The position numbers were made by a program, and so were the translations under genes. A stretch of DNA of 28,092 bases from an uncultured Collinsella sp. Lineage in GTDB: Bacteria > Actinomycetota > Coriobacteriia > Coriobacteriales > Coriobacteriaceae. The notes beneath the pieces were generated by a model that saw only the letters and a program-made list of their open reading frames with translations, was not told the DNA's origin and did no database searches. This document shows positions 16,613-24,750 of the stretch, in pieces. The first letter of the stretch is position 1. Each line of letters begins with the position of its first letter. The DNA lies in contig UQZI01000022.1 in the NCBI GenBank assembly GCA_900545555.1, forward strand, positions 1-28,092. Direction: 5' to 3'.

Positions 16613-16648
16613 GGAAGCCGAGACACTCAACTTCAGAGTTTCCTAACC

Positions 16649-16687
16649 AAAACGCCCGGCGAGCAGTTAATGCCCGCCGGGCGTTTT
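16649..16687 (+). terminator. Rho-independent terminator after the GH1 gene
   Basis: A 13-bp perfect stem, AAAACGCCCGGCG / CGCCGGGCGTTTT (16649-16661 and 16675-16687), with a 13-base loop; the stem ends in TTTT. Confidence 0.9.
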
Positions 16688-16704
16688 GTTAAAAGAAGTG
16701 AAAG

Positions 16705-16733
16705 CGCTCATTGGGGACGTACTTAAATGAGTG
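16705..16733. repeat. CTCATT-GGGGACG-AATGAG hairpin, first copy
   Basis: CTCATT ... AATGAG around GGGGACGTACTT. It is nearly identical to the element at 16885-16913 and related to one at 25672-25700. Confidence 0.75.
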
Positions 16734-16743
16734 CCCGCAGAAT

Positions 16744-16807
16744 GAGAGTGGATAATCTCCCGTTTTTAGCCTGTTTGTGGGCTCAAAGTGGGAGATTATC
16801 CACTCTC
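16744..16807. repeat. 18-bp perfect inverted repeat
   Basis: GAGAGTGGATAATCTCCC (16744-16761) and its exact complement (16790-16807), with a 28-base interior that has its own small stem (AGCC / GGCT). No open reading frame is inside. It could be a small non-autonomous element or a strong RNA hairpin; no target-site duplication was noticed. Confidence 0.85.
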
Positions 16808-16845
16808 GCCATTTGGGCGTCCAAAAATCCTCGCTCGTTTTGTCT

Positions 16846-16937
16846 TAGTCATTGGGGACGTTCTTAAACGACTAGTCGCTGGTCCACTCATTGGGGACGT
16901 ACTTAAATGAGTGGCCCCTGGGGACACCCTTTGCCGT
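16846..16937. repeat. Composite GGGGAC repeat, copy A
   Basis: TAGTCATTGGGGACG with ...TTAAACGACTAGTCG, then CACTCATTGGGGACG with AAATGAGTG (16885-16913), then TGGGGACACCCTTTGCCG. The same three blocks in the same order occur at 25616-25723. The ATG at 16907 belongs to this repeat, so the reading frame starting there is not the true gene start. Confidence 0.85.
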
Positions 16938-17083
16938 CGGCGGATTTTGGGACATGTGGCCCGCTTTTTGGGCCCGCCTGTCGGTACACTAAAAGCACTA
17001 TGGGTACCTGCGAGCGACATATCGGCCACGCGGCCGCCCGATCCGCACCCGTGGCGGATCCCAGGGGCGGCAGGCTCTTCGCC

Positions 17084-18883
17084 ATGCCGCGATTCCTTGT
17101 TGGCATAACACATCGGGTGTACCGTCACCGCGTCTTTGCTATCGCCGGCGCCATCACCGCGCTGTTCCTCATGGTTTTGGCAGTCTTGCCGGCGCTGTTC
17201 GCCTTCGACCCCAAACTTTCTAACGCCGTGCCCGCCTATAGCGAGGTGTCCAAAGAGGTCGTGGATGCGCTCGTCCACTCGAGCTCTCTCCCGCTGCTTG
17301 TCGCCGCAATTATATTTTCGATCTGGGGCGTATCGGTCTATCTGCGCTGTTTGGACTATGTGTTGCGCCGCCGTCTTGTTGCCGTCGCTACCATCTGCGC
17401 CCTGTGGATGATCGAAGTCATTCTCAAGTACAAGTCGTTCACGCCGTTCTATGCCACCGTGCTGTGGTACCTGTACTACGTGCCCATGACGCTCATTCCG
17501 CTGCTCTACCAGTTGTGTGGTCTGCGCCTTGCGGGTCTGGAGCAACACCGCCTGGGTCGCCGCTACTGCGCTGCGCTTTGGATTGTGGCTGTCCTGCTTA
17601 TCGGATTTGTGCTCACCAACGATTTTCACCAGCAGGTCTTCCACTTTGACCGTACAAGCGACACCTGGAGCAACGATTACACGTACGGCTGGGGTTATTT
17701 CGCTGTCTTAGTGTGGACGGCCTTTAACTTTGTGGCCTTTTTTATCCTGGTGGGCCGGTCCTCGTCCTTTCGCATCCAGCGTTTCTCGGGCACGGCGGCG
17801 CTCGTACTGCTGGGTGGCGCATTCTTTGCCGTCTCGTATGCGTTGCGCGTGCCCTGGGCATGGAGGCTCAACTTTTCGCTCGTCTATTGCGTCCTGTGCG
17901 TGGTGGCGATGGAAATCTGTCTCGATTGCGGTGTCATTCCGTCGTATCACGACATCGCCGGCATCTTCGACACCTTGCCGCTCGACCTCAAAGTTCTAAC
18001 GCGCGACCTGCAGGAAGTCTATGCCACGCCGGCGTCAAAGCCAATGCCGGTAGGCGTGCGCGAGGAGTTGCGGACCCAGGAGCACGGCCACGCCCATGCC
18101 TTTGCTGTGGCGTCCGATCCCGATGTGGTGTACCGTGCCTTTCCACTGCTGGGCGGATCGGCCCTGCTTGCCCAAGACGTGTCGGATCTCAACGAGCTTA
18201 ACCGTGAACTGGCACATCGTCGCATGGAACTGCAGCGTCAAAACGAGCTGCTCGCCGCCGACTACGACCTTAAGACGCACCTGGCAGATCAAGAGGCCGA
18301 GACCTTGCTGGTCCAAGACGTGGACCAAGCGCTTGCCCGTGCGCTCGAAGGGATGTACGACCTGCTGAGCTCGCTGCCGCCGTTGACCGATGAGGCATCT
18401 TCGCACGAGCGTTACCGCATGCTGCAGCGCGCCAAGATGCTCGTCGCCTATTGCAAACGCAAGGGGTCGCTCACGTTGGCACAGCACGGGGAGAGCGGTT
18501 TTGACCGCGACCGCATTCAGCTCATCGCCAACGAGCTCGCAAGTGACCTGCGCACCATCGATGTCGATTGCGCCTCGATTATCGCCATACGGCGCCCGAT
18601 GCACGCCAGTACGGTAAGCGCCCTGTACGACTGCGTGTATGACTTTGCGTTTTTTGCCTACACCACCGACCATCCGGCGCTTATGTATCACTTGGGCGAC
18701 CATGACCGGTGCAGTGTCGAGCTGCGCGCCACGCTTTTTTCCAACGATGATGAAGATCTTTCGCAGACGCCCGCTGCGCAAGAGCTCGAAAGCGCTCTGC
18801 AAGGGCGCAACGTGGCATACCGCCTTGAGGGCGAGCCCGGCCAGCTGCGCATGATCGTCTTGATGCCGAGGGCGGGTGAGTGA
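17084..18883 (+). CDS. Multi-pass membrane sensor with degenerate kinase-like C-terminus
   Basis: 599 residues from ATG 17084. The in-frame ATGs at 17000 and 16907 are alternatives, but the latter lies in a repeat and a TACACT box at 16985-16990 sits too close to 17000. Residues 1-280 contain about eight hydrophobic helices, like the 7TM region of some histidine kinases (FYATVLWYLYYVPMTLIPLL is typical). A cytoplasmic linker and coiled coil follow (NELNRELAHRRMELQRQNEL), then a helical region (DVDQALARALEGMYDLL) and an ATPase-like end. No phospho-accepting His is seen in the dimerisation helix, and the N-box and glycine-rich G boxes are missing, so it is probably not an active kinase. It overlaps the next gene by 4 bases, so the two products likely act as one receptor complex. 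Confidence 0.7.
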   Translation: MPRFLVGITHRVYRHRVFAIAGAITALFLMVLAVLPALFAFDPKLSNAVPAYSEVSKEVVDALVHSSSLPLLVAAIIFSIWGVSVYLRCLDYVLRRRLVAVATICALWMIEVILKYKSFTPFYATVLWYLYYVPMTLIPLLYQLCGLRLAGLEQHRLGRRYCAALWIVAVLLIGFVLTNDFHQQVFHFDRTSDTWSNDYTYGWGYFAVLVWTAFNFVAFFILVGRSSSFRIQRFSGTAALVLLGGAFFAVSYALRVPWAWRLNFSLVYCVLCVVAMEICLDCGVIPSYHDIAGIFDTLPLDLKVLTRDLQEVYATPASKPMPVGVREELRTQEHGHAHAFAVASDPDVVYRAFPLLGGSALLAQDVSDLNELNRELAHRRMELQRQNELLAADYDLKTHLADQEAETLLVQDVDQALARALEGMYDLLSSLPPLTDEASSHERYRMLQRAKMLVAYCKRKGSLTLAQHGESGFDRDRIQLIANELASDLRTIDVDCASIIAIRRPMHASTVSALYDCVYDFAFFAYTTDHPALMYHLGDHDRCSVELRATLFSNDDEDLSQTPAAQELESALQGRNVAYRLEGEPGQLRMIVLMPRAGE

Positions 18884-20379
18884 CGATGCAGATTTCGCTC
18901 ATCCTTCCCCAAATCGTTGCGCTCGATGTTGTCTTTGCCCTGGCTGCGTGTCTGCAGACGATCCACGTCCCGCTCATCGCATCGCGCCGCTCGTCCTATA
19001 ACCGTAAGGTGATTTGTGCCTACGAGACGAGCCTTGTGCTTCACCTGATGATTTCGGCGCTCATCTTATTCGCGTCGTCTGGCTCGTATCTGGTGGCGCC
19101 GCTTGACGTTTGCGCCAGGGCAATGGGCGGAGTGCTGTGGCTCAATGCCGCGATCTTTGCCTATGGCGTGGTGCTTATGGTGCACTATCGTCGCCCTGTC
19201 ATGCTGGCCGAGCTGCTGCTTGTTGTCGCCGTTACACCGCCGGTGGTTTTTGCCATGGGCTCGGCGTGGGCCGTTGTCCTTGTCGCAGAGGGTGCGTTTT
19301 TCCTGTTCCGCTCCATCGCGGCGCTCTTGATGGACGTCCGTAACCGCCAAGAGGACATCACCGCGTTCTCGACGATTGAAACCATCAACGTGATTCCCGT
19401 GGGCATCCTGTATCTGGACTCGAGGGGCCGTCCACTGCTCATGAACCGCTGCATGCGCAAAAACCTGGTGGAGCTTCATATGCCCACCGACCTAGGCGAT
19501 ATGAGCGGTACATGGAACGACCTGCGCAAGCTCAGCATGCAAATGCCCGAAGGCGGTAAGAACCGCGTGCGGATCAGCCTGGACCGCTTTGGTGAGGCGC
19601 GTGCGGTGGTCGAGGTTTCTCCCGCCGAGATTCGCCTGTTTGTGTGCGATGGCGTTATGGTCTCGGGCCGTTCGTTCGAGCGCATAATCGGTCTGGACGT
19701 GACAGAGTATGCGCATGCGCATGACCGCCTGGCGCAGGCCAACCACCTGCTTGAGCTTGCGGGCCAAGAGCTCCAGGCCCAGATCGAAGAAGTCAAAAAA
19801 GTTGCCGACAATGCGGCCTATCTGCGCATGCGCGCCCGCGTTCACGATGTGATCGGCCAGCGCCTATCAATCCTTCATCGCTATTTGGAGGAGGGGCGCT
19901 TGGACGACGAGTCGCTCGAGCAGATCGACCCGCTGCTGCGCTCAATCGCTGCCGATCTGCGCAGCGGGGGCGACACCGAACCGGCAGAGCAACTGGGCGA
20001 TATCGTCCATGCTTTTGGCCTGGTGAGCGTGCAGATCGATGTTGAGGGTGCGCTGCCTGAGGACGCGCGTGTCGCCGCTGCCTTTTTGCAGATTATCCGC
20101 GAGGCCTCGACCAACGCCACCAAGCATGCGCAGGCGCATCGGGTCCATGTGCGCTTGTGGCAGGAGAGGACGGATGCTGACGCCGTCGCGCACATGACGA
20201 TTTCTAACGACGGGTCCCCGGCCCCCGTATCGTATCGCGAGGGAACGGGAATCCCAGGTATGAGGCATGTCGCGCAAGATCTGGGTGGCAGCCTAGAGGT
20301 CCACGCCACCCCGCCCTTTACGCTTACGGTATCCATTCCGCTTAGCGCCAACGACACGTCCCAAAGGAGAAACTCATGA
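18880..20379 (+). CDS. Membrane histidine kinase of the two-component operon
   Basis: 499 residues from GTG 18880 (overlapping the preceding stop as GTGA); ATG 18886 is an equally possible start. About six membrane helices fill residues 1-150. A PAS-like sensor stretch follows (TIETINVIPVGILYLDSRGRP), then a coiled coil. The phospho-acceptor is probably His322 in ARVHDVIGQRLSILHRYL. The ATPase domain has an N-box (IIREASTNATKHAQAH) and a G-box (SNDGSPAPVSYREGTGIPGM), ending LGGSLEVHATPPFTLTVSIPL. This is the NarX/DesK-like class that pairs with NarL-type regulators, and such a regulator follows with an ATGA overlap. Upstream is a kinase-dead membrane partner. The ligand is unknown. Confidence 0.85.
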   Translation: MTMQISLILPQIVALDVVFALAACLQTIHVPLIASRRSSYNRKVICAYETSLVLHLMISALILFASSGSYLVAPLDVCARAMGGVLWLNAAIFAYGVVLMVHYRRPVMLAELLLVVAVTPPVVFAMGSAWAVVLVAEGAFFLFRSIAALLMDVRNRQEDITAFSTIETINVIPVGILYLDSRGRPLLMNRCMRKNLVELHMPTDLGDMSGTWNDLRKLSMQMPEGGKNRVRISLDRFGEARAVVEVSPAEIRLFVCDGVMVSGRSFERIIGLDVTEYAHAHDRLAQANHLLELAGQELQAQIEEVKKVADNAAYLRMRARVHDVIGQRLSILHRYLEEGRLDDESLEQIDPLLRSIAADLRSGGDTEPAEQLGDIVHAFGLVSVQIDVEGALPEDARVAAAFLQIIREASTNATKHAQAHRVHVRLWQERTDADAVAHMTISNDGSPAPVSYREGTGIPGMRHVAQDLGGSLEVHATPPFTLTVSIPLSANDTSQRRNS

Positions 20380-20999
20380 TCCGCGTGTTAATTGTCGAAG
20401 ATCAGGCCATCCTGCGCGAGAGCCTGGCGCGCTCCGTTGGCGACCAGCCCGATATGACCGTCGTTGCCGCGATCGCCGATGCCTCCGAGGCCTTGGGTGT
20501 CGCGCTCAAGGAGCGCCCGGACATGATACTGATGGACGTGTGCACCGAACACGATTCAAACGGCATCGTGGCGGCGGCACGCATCAAGGAGCAGCTGCCC
20601 GAGTGTCGCATCATTATCATGACAGGCATGCCCGAGATCACCTTTGTCGATCAGGCCCGCGAGGCGGGCGTCGATAGCTTTGTGTACAAGAACGTCGGTA
20701 TCGACGAGCTGTTCGCCGTGATGCGCTCCACGCTGGCGGGTTACTGCACGTTTCCCAAGCCGCCCGAGAGCATCTTCTCGGGCACGGCGGCCCTCGACGA
20801 TGTCGAGCTGTCGATCTTGCGCCTTGCCTGCGAGGGTAAAAGCCGCCGCGAGATTGCGGCCGAGCTGTTTATGAGCGAGGGCACCATCAAGCGCCGCATC
20901 TCGGAGATCCTGAGCAAGACCGGCTACGACAACATCATGCGCCTGGCCGTGCATGCGGTGACCGAGGGCAGCATCGTTCCCAACATGGAGCGCCCGTAA
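20376..20999 (+). CDS. NarL/LuxR-family response regulator
   Basis: 207 residues. The receiver domain has Glu8-Asp9 in IVEDQ, the phospho-acceptor Asp54 in ILMDVCTE, and the Lys of FVYKNVG. A C-terminal LuxR-type helix-turn-helix follows (ILRLACEGKSRREIAAELF, SEGTIKRRISEILSKTGYDN). Phosphorylation by the kinase encoded just upstream would control DNA binding. ATG 20376 overlaps the kinase stop, so all three genes are translationally coupled. The target genes are not identifiable; neighbouring operons on either side are candidates only by position. Confidence 0.93.
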   Translation: MIRVLIVEDQAILRESLARSVGDQPDMTVVAAIADASEALGVALKERPDMILMDVCTEHDSNGIVAAARIKEQLPECRIIIMTGMPEITFVDQAREAGVDSFVYKNVGIDELFAVMRSTLAGYCTFPKPPESIFSGTAALDDVELSILRLACEGKSRREIAAELFMSEGTIKRRISEILSKTGYDNIMRLAVHAVTEGSIVPNMERP

Positions 21000-21035
21000 T
21001 CGACGCGCTCACCCGTGTTCCGGCGCCGCAAAGAT

Positions 21036-21076
21036 AGGCCGCCCACCGTTTCGCATCTAAAAACGGCGGGCGGCCT
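21036..21076. terminator. Hairpin after the response regulator gene
   Basis: AGGCCGCCCACCGTTT (21036-21051) and AAACGGCGGGCGGCCT (21061-21076), 15 of 16 paired plus one A-C mismatch. No clean T tract follows on either strand, so it may be a weak, possibly bidirectional terminator between convergent operons. Confidence 0.55.
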
Positions 21077-21109
21077 GCTTGTATGGGCAGTGCTGTCGGC
21101 ATAAAGCGG

Positions 21110-21140
21110 CGGGGCCGCAGGATCATCTCCTGCGGCCCCG
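21110..21140. terminator. Second GC-rich hairpin between convergent operons
   Basis: A 13-bp perfect stem, CGGGGCCGCAGGA / TCCTGCGGCCCCG, with a 5-base loop; 50 bases beyond the end of the lipoprotein gene on the minus strand, where CCGCTTTA follows the stem. Likely the terminator for the minus-strand operon. Confidence 0.55.
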
Positions 21141-21190
21141 TCTGGTGTGCGCGGATGTGTCCGCCAATCCGCGGCTGATGTTACGTGCCG

Positions 21191-22033
21191 TTACGCGATG
21201 GTTGCGCTGTAGGAGGCAACGTCCTCGTAGGAATCGGTCAGGTAGGCGTCGATGCCGATGGTCGTATTGACCAGGTCGTCAAGGCTATCGAGCGTGCCGT
21301 TCGAGAACGTGAATTCCTCGGTGGCGTTGGTGCCGGGCATCAGGTGAGCCGAGAACCAGGGTTCCTTCATGGTGCCGTTGACGTTGGTCTTGCCGCTGGG
21401 GGCGTAGAAGGTCAGGTCCTTGTCGCTCTTGTTGGTGATGTTGACGACAAAACCGATGTCGCCCCACTCGTCCTTGAACTTCTCGGTGATGGTGATGGTG
21501 CACAGGTCGTCATCGGCAACGGTGACGGCGGGGGAGATTTCAATCTTCTGGACGTCGTCGTCTTCGACGGCCTCGTCGATCTCTTCTTCTTTCTCGGCCG
21601 CCTCGCGATCCTTCTTCACCGTGCCGGACAGGTCCTTGTCGGACTTGGTAAAGACAAGATTGCCGTCATCCTCTTCGAGGATGAGCTTGCCGTCCTTGAG
21701 CTTCATGTCATGCGACTCGTCTTCGGCGGTGATGGTTACGGTGGTGGCGTCCTTTGCCTCCCATTTAAGGTCGACGACTTCAAGGAACAGGTCGAGGGCA
21801 CCTGTACCGTCCTCATCGAGAATCAGGACGCAGTGCACACCCCAATCCTCGAGCATCTTCATGTACTCATCGGTCAGTTCTTCGCCCTCCAGGGTTCCAC
21901 CCGAGAGTTCCCAGCTGCCGACGAAGTTGGCCTTGGGGTCTTTGCCGCCGCCGCTGCAGCCCGTCAGGGCAAAGGCGAGCGCAAGGACGCATGTCAGAAA
22001 TGCGAGTACGGACTTTTTGAACGTTGTCTTCAT
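21191..22033 (-). CDS. Putative lipoprotein, last gene of the zinc-ribbon/SPFH operon
   Basis: 280 residues. The N-terminus MKTTFKKSVLAFLTCVLALA leads to the lipobox ALTGC, then SGGGKDPKANFVGSWELSGG, so it is a membrane-anchored surface protein. A first domain (about residues 30-120) looks like a small beta-rich lipocalin-type or DUF fold that begins with the GSWELSGG motif. An acidic, charged linker (DREAAEKEEEIDEAVEDDD) follows, then a second beta-sandwich domain resembling DUF5067/DUF4352-type telokin-like folds (VVNITNKSDKDLTFYAPSG). Function is unknown. Start 22033 has GGAGGACACC in front; the longer frame to 22270 overlaps the SPFH gene and is a shadow. Confidence 0.75.
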   Translation of the reverse strand: MKTTFKKSVLAFLTCVLALAFALTGCSGGGKDPKANFVGSWELSGGTLEGEELTDEYMKMLEDWGVHCVLILDEDGTGALDLFLEVVDLKWEAKDATTVTITAEDESHDMKLKDGKLILEEDDGNLVFTKSDKDLSGTVKKDREAAEKEEEIDEAVEDDDVQKIEISPAVTVADDDLCTITITEKFKDEWGDIGFVVNITNKSDKDLTFYAPSGKTNVNGTMKEPWFSAHLMPGTNATEEFTFSNGTLDSLDDLVNTTIGIDAYLTDSYEDVASYSATIA

Positions 22034-22113
22034 GGTGTCCTCCTTTATCGAACGAAACCCATAGAAGCAAATGCGGGGGTGGCGGATCCCCCGCCAATTA
22101 CCAGATAGAGGGG

Positions 22114-23355
22114 CTAGGGCCTGGGCGTTCCGCAGTTGCTGCAGAACTTGCCGCCGTTTTCGCTGCCGCAGTTGGGGCAGAACCACTTGGCCGGTGCCGG
22201 GGCGGGTGCGGGACTGCCGCACTCGGAGCAGAACTTGCCGGTGTTGGTGGCGCCGCAGCTGCAGGTCCATGTGCCGGCCGCGGGGGCAGCGGCAGGAGCC
22301 GGTGCGGGAGCGGGTGCCGGAGCCGGCTGCGGGGCGGCCTGCTGCTGTGCCTGGCCGGCGGCGAACAGCTGGCTGGCGTTCATGCCGCCCATGCCACCTG
22401 CCATGCCCATGCCCATAAAGCCTGCCATCGCGCCGTTGGGATTGGCGGCTGCCGCGCGCATTGCGTCGCTCTGGGCGCTGGCAATGTTGGCTGCCGCCAT
22501 AGTGGGATCGCGCATGACGGCGGCTTTCTGCAGGTCCTTGATCATCTGCTCGTCCTCTTGCGAGGCAGCGATGGAGTTGACGCCAAAGCTCACGATCTCG
22601 ACGCCGCGCAGGTCACGCCAGTCGGCAGAGAGGACCTCGTTGAGCGCGCGGGCGAGCTCGGTGGTGTGGCCGGGGATGGCGCTGTAGCGGATGCCCATTT
22701 CCGAGATCTTGGCAAAGGCGGGCTGCAGGGCGGTGAGCAGCTCGGACTTAAGCTGGCTGTCGATCTTGTCGCGCGTGTAGCTATCGGTCACGTTGCCGCA
22801 CACGTTGGTGTAGAACAGCAGCGGGTTGGTGATGCGGTACGAGTACTCGCCGTTGCAGCGCACGGAGATGTCAACGTCCAGGCCAATGTTGTTATCGACC
22901 ACGCGGAAGGGCACGGGCGAGGCGGTGCCGTACTTGTTGCCGATGATCTCCTTGGTGTTGATGAAGTAGACGCGCTGGTCCTTGCCCGCGTCGCCGCCAA
23001 AGGTAAAGCGGCTGCCGATATTGGCGAAGGTCTCCTTGATGGAATCGCCCAGGTTGCCGCTAAAGACGCTCGGCTCGCTGCCGGTATCGAAGACGAACTC
23101 ACCAGGCTCCAGCGCGACTTCGATGATCTTGCCGTTTTGCACCACGAGCATGCCCTGGCCGTCGTTGACGGCGATGACCGAGCCGTTGGAGATGACGTTG
23201 TCCTCGCCGCGCGTGTTGGAGCTGCGGCCACCGGTGCGTTTGCTGCCCTTGCAGGCCAAGACGTCAGCAGGCATCGATTCGCAGTAGATAAATTCCTTCC
23301 ACTGGTCGGCCATGACGCCGCCGGCAGCTCCCAATCCAGCTTTCAAGAGTCCCAT
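22114..23355 (-). CDS. SPFH-domain protein with C-terminal double zinc ribbon
   Basis: 413 residues. After a glycine-rich N-terminus, residues about 20-270 form an SPFH (band-7-like) domain of the YdjI/virion-core-like type (DQWKEFIYCESMPADVLACK, LEPGEFVFDTGSEPS, DVDISVRCNGEYSYRITNP). A Met/Gly/Ala-rich segment (MGMGMAGGMGGM) and a long Ala-Pro linker follow. Two CxxC...CxxC zinc ribbons end it: CSCGATNTGKFCSECG and CPNCGSENGGKFCSNCG. Proteins of this kind scaffold membrane-stress complexes; in Bacillus the ydjFGHI group links a PspA protein with similar zinc-ribbon and SPFH proteins. No PspA gene is seen here. Start ATG 23355 follows GAAAGGAAGATCACC. Confidence 0.85.
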   Translation of the reverse strand: MGLLKAGLGAAGGVMADQWKEFIYCESMPADVLACKGSKRTGGRSSNTRGEDNVISNGSVIAVNDGQGMLVVQNGKIIEVALEPGEFVFDTGSEPSVFSGNLGDSIKETFANIGSRFTFGGDAGKDQRVYFINTKEIIGNKYGTASPVPFRVVDNNIGLDVDISVRCNGEYSYRITNPLLFYTNVCGNVTDSYTRDKIDSQLKSELLTALQPAFAKISEMGIRYSAIPGHTTELARALNEVLSADWRDLRGVEIVSFGVNSIAASQEDEQMIKDLQKAAVMRDPTMAAANIASAQSDAMRAAAANPNGAMAGFMGMGMAGGMGGMNASQLFAAGQAQQQAAPQPAPAPAPAPAPAAAPAAGTWTCSCGATNTGKFCSECGSPAPAPAPAKWFCPNCGSENGGKFCSNCGTPRP

Positions 23356-23403
23356 GGTGATCTTCCTTTCTCGTCAAAGGCCGGGTGGTATTGGTCGGAT
23401 TGC

Positions 23404-24726
23404 TTAGTCGTCCTTGTCGTCTTTCATGACAACGGTGGTCTCGGTGTGGTTGAAGGTGTCGTGCTTCTCGGTCAGGTCGAGCTCGCCGCAGTACTCGTCG
23501 GCGTGGGTGGCCTCGTTGGCCGTCTTGAGCTGGCCTACCAGTAGCACGTCTCCGATAATCACGATGATCAGCGGCGCGACGATGTTGATGAGGATGCCCT
23601 CGATATCAAAGGCGAGGTAATCCGGATCGAAGGCGTTCTCACCCATAAAGAGAATCTGGGAGAGGATAAATCCGATCACAAAGAACAGCACCGAGGCAAT
23701 AGCGAGCTTGGGCTTGGAGCAGGGGAGCTCGCCGACCAAGCGGCCGGTTTGGCCGTTCATGGCAAACAGGTAGCTCTTGCCGTTCCACGAGGTGGAGAGC
23801 ATCCAGACGGGGAACAGGGCGTAGTCGCTGTCTTCCCAGGTGTAGTCGAGCTGCTTGCTTTCGACCGTGGCATCGTCATATTCGTCGACGACGGTCTCGC
23901 GCAGGGCCGAGATCGTGCTCTCCTCCATACGGCGCTCGGCGCGCGCCTTGCAGGTCTCGCAGTCCTCGTCGTAACGGTTGGCGATGTAGCCGGGCATATA
24001 TGCGACCGAGAACGGACGCAGTGCGTCGTAGTCAAACGGCTCGATGGCGTCCATGTGGCCGTCGGGCATCTTGGACGATCCGTCGACGGGCACGCGCTTA
24101 AACGAGATATTGCCCTTGCGATAGGCGTCGTAGTGGTCGGTGGTCGTGACGGTGCGGTCGGATTCCTCGGTCACGGTCTCGTTGGTCGCGTCAAAGTACA
24201 CTTCGCCGTCAACGCGGGCGCCGTAGAGCCAAAACGGCACGTAGACACCTTGGACCTCGTCGATGTGGTTGCCGGTGACAAAGCTCTTGGGCAGCAAGAT
24301 TTTGCCCTTGTAGTGTTCCTTGAGTGCGGCCGTGACGTCGTCGCGCCCGAGCTTAAACGGAATCACCAGGTCGGGCGAGAAGTCGCCCGAGAGCTGGCCG
24401 GGCGCCACGGCAGAGTTGCCGCAGTACGGGCAGGTGGTGACGGCGACGGTGCCGTCGGACACGAGCTCGGCGCCGCACGACGAGCAGATGTAGCCGGCGT
24501 TTTGGGCGAGCTCCTGCACCGCGTCGTCGGCGACGGGCTTGGGCGTTGCGGCTGCCGCATCGGCTTTGGCATCTGCCTTGTCCTGGCGCTCGCGATAGAG
24601 GGCCTCGACTTCTTCGACTTCAAAACGCGAATCGCAGTAGTCGCAGACGAGCTTTTGCTCGGCACTGGCAAAGTGAAGGGGGCCGCCACACGCGGGGCAC
24701 TGATAGTTGACGCTCTCGAAGGCCAT
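23404..24726 (-). CDS. Zinc-ribbon membrane protein (YdjG-like)
   Basis: 440 residues. Two zinc ribbons sit at the N-terminus: CPACGG...CDYCDSRFE (residues about 10-35) and CSSCGAELV...CPYCGNSAV (about 80-105), separated by an Ala/Lys linker. A large soluble region follows with the stretch VYVPFWLYGARVDGEVYF and a CxxCKARAERRMEE motif. Near the C-terminus are two membrane segments (LAIASVLFFVIGFILSQILF and ILINIVAPLIIVIIGDVLL). Its layout resembles Bacillus YdjG and the TFIIB-type zinc-ribbon proteins next to SPFH proteins. The role is unknown, perhaps metal or redox-dependent assembly at the membrane. It lies 25 bases after the preceding gene and 48 before the SPFH gene. Start ATG 24726 follows GGAAAGGACCG. 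Confidence 0.8.
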   Translation of the reverse strand: MAFESVNYQCPACGGPLHFASAEQKLVCDYCDSRFEVEEVEALYRERQDKADAKADAAAATPKPVADDAVQELAQNAGYICSSCGAELVSDGTVAVTTCPYCGNSAVAPGQLSGDFSPDLVIPFKLGRDDVTAALKEHYKGKILLPKSFVTGNHIDEVQGVYVPFWLYGARVDGEVYFDATNETVTEESDRTVTTTDHYDAYRKGNISFKRVPVDGSSKMPDGHMDAIEPFDYDALRPFSVAYMPGYIANRYDEDCETCKARAERRMEESTISALRETVVDEYDDATVESKQLDYTWEDSDYALFPVWMLSTSWNGKSYLFAMNGQTGRLVGELPCSKPKLAIASVLFFVIGFILSQILFMGENAFDPDYLAFDIEGILINIVAPLIIVIIGDVLLVGQLKTANEATHADEYCGELDLTEKHDTFNHTETTVVMKDDKDD

Positions 24727-24750
24727 GATCGGTCCTTTCCGTGCCGGAGG

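Noticed and set aside
15068..16630. 520-residue minus-strand frame opposite the GH1 gene
   Set aside because: Antisense shadow; the plus strand has both catalytic Glu residues and the phosphate-binding motif.
16705..16937. CRISPR array
   Set aside because: The repeats are hairpins with irregular spacing and no set of equal-length unique spacers; no cas gene is nearby.
16907..17083. Extended N-terminus for the membrane sensor from ATG 16907
   Set aside because: The ATG lies inside a repeat that also occurs elsewhere, and the added residues are not hydrophobic or conserved-looking; a TACACT promoter box falls inside this stretch.
22024..23544. 506-residue plus-strand frame across the SPFH gene
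   Set aside because: Gly/Ala/Val/His-rich shadow of the minus-strand SPFH gene, crossing two intergenic spacers.
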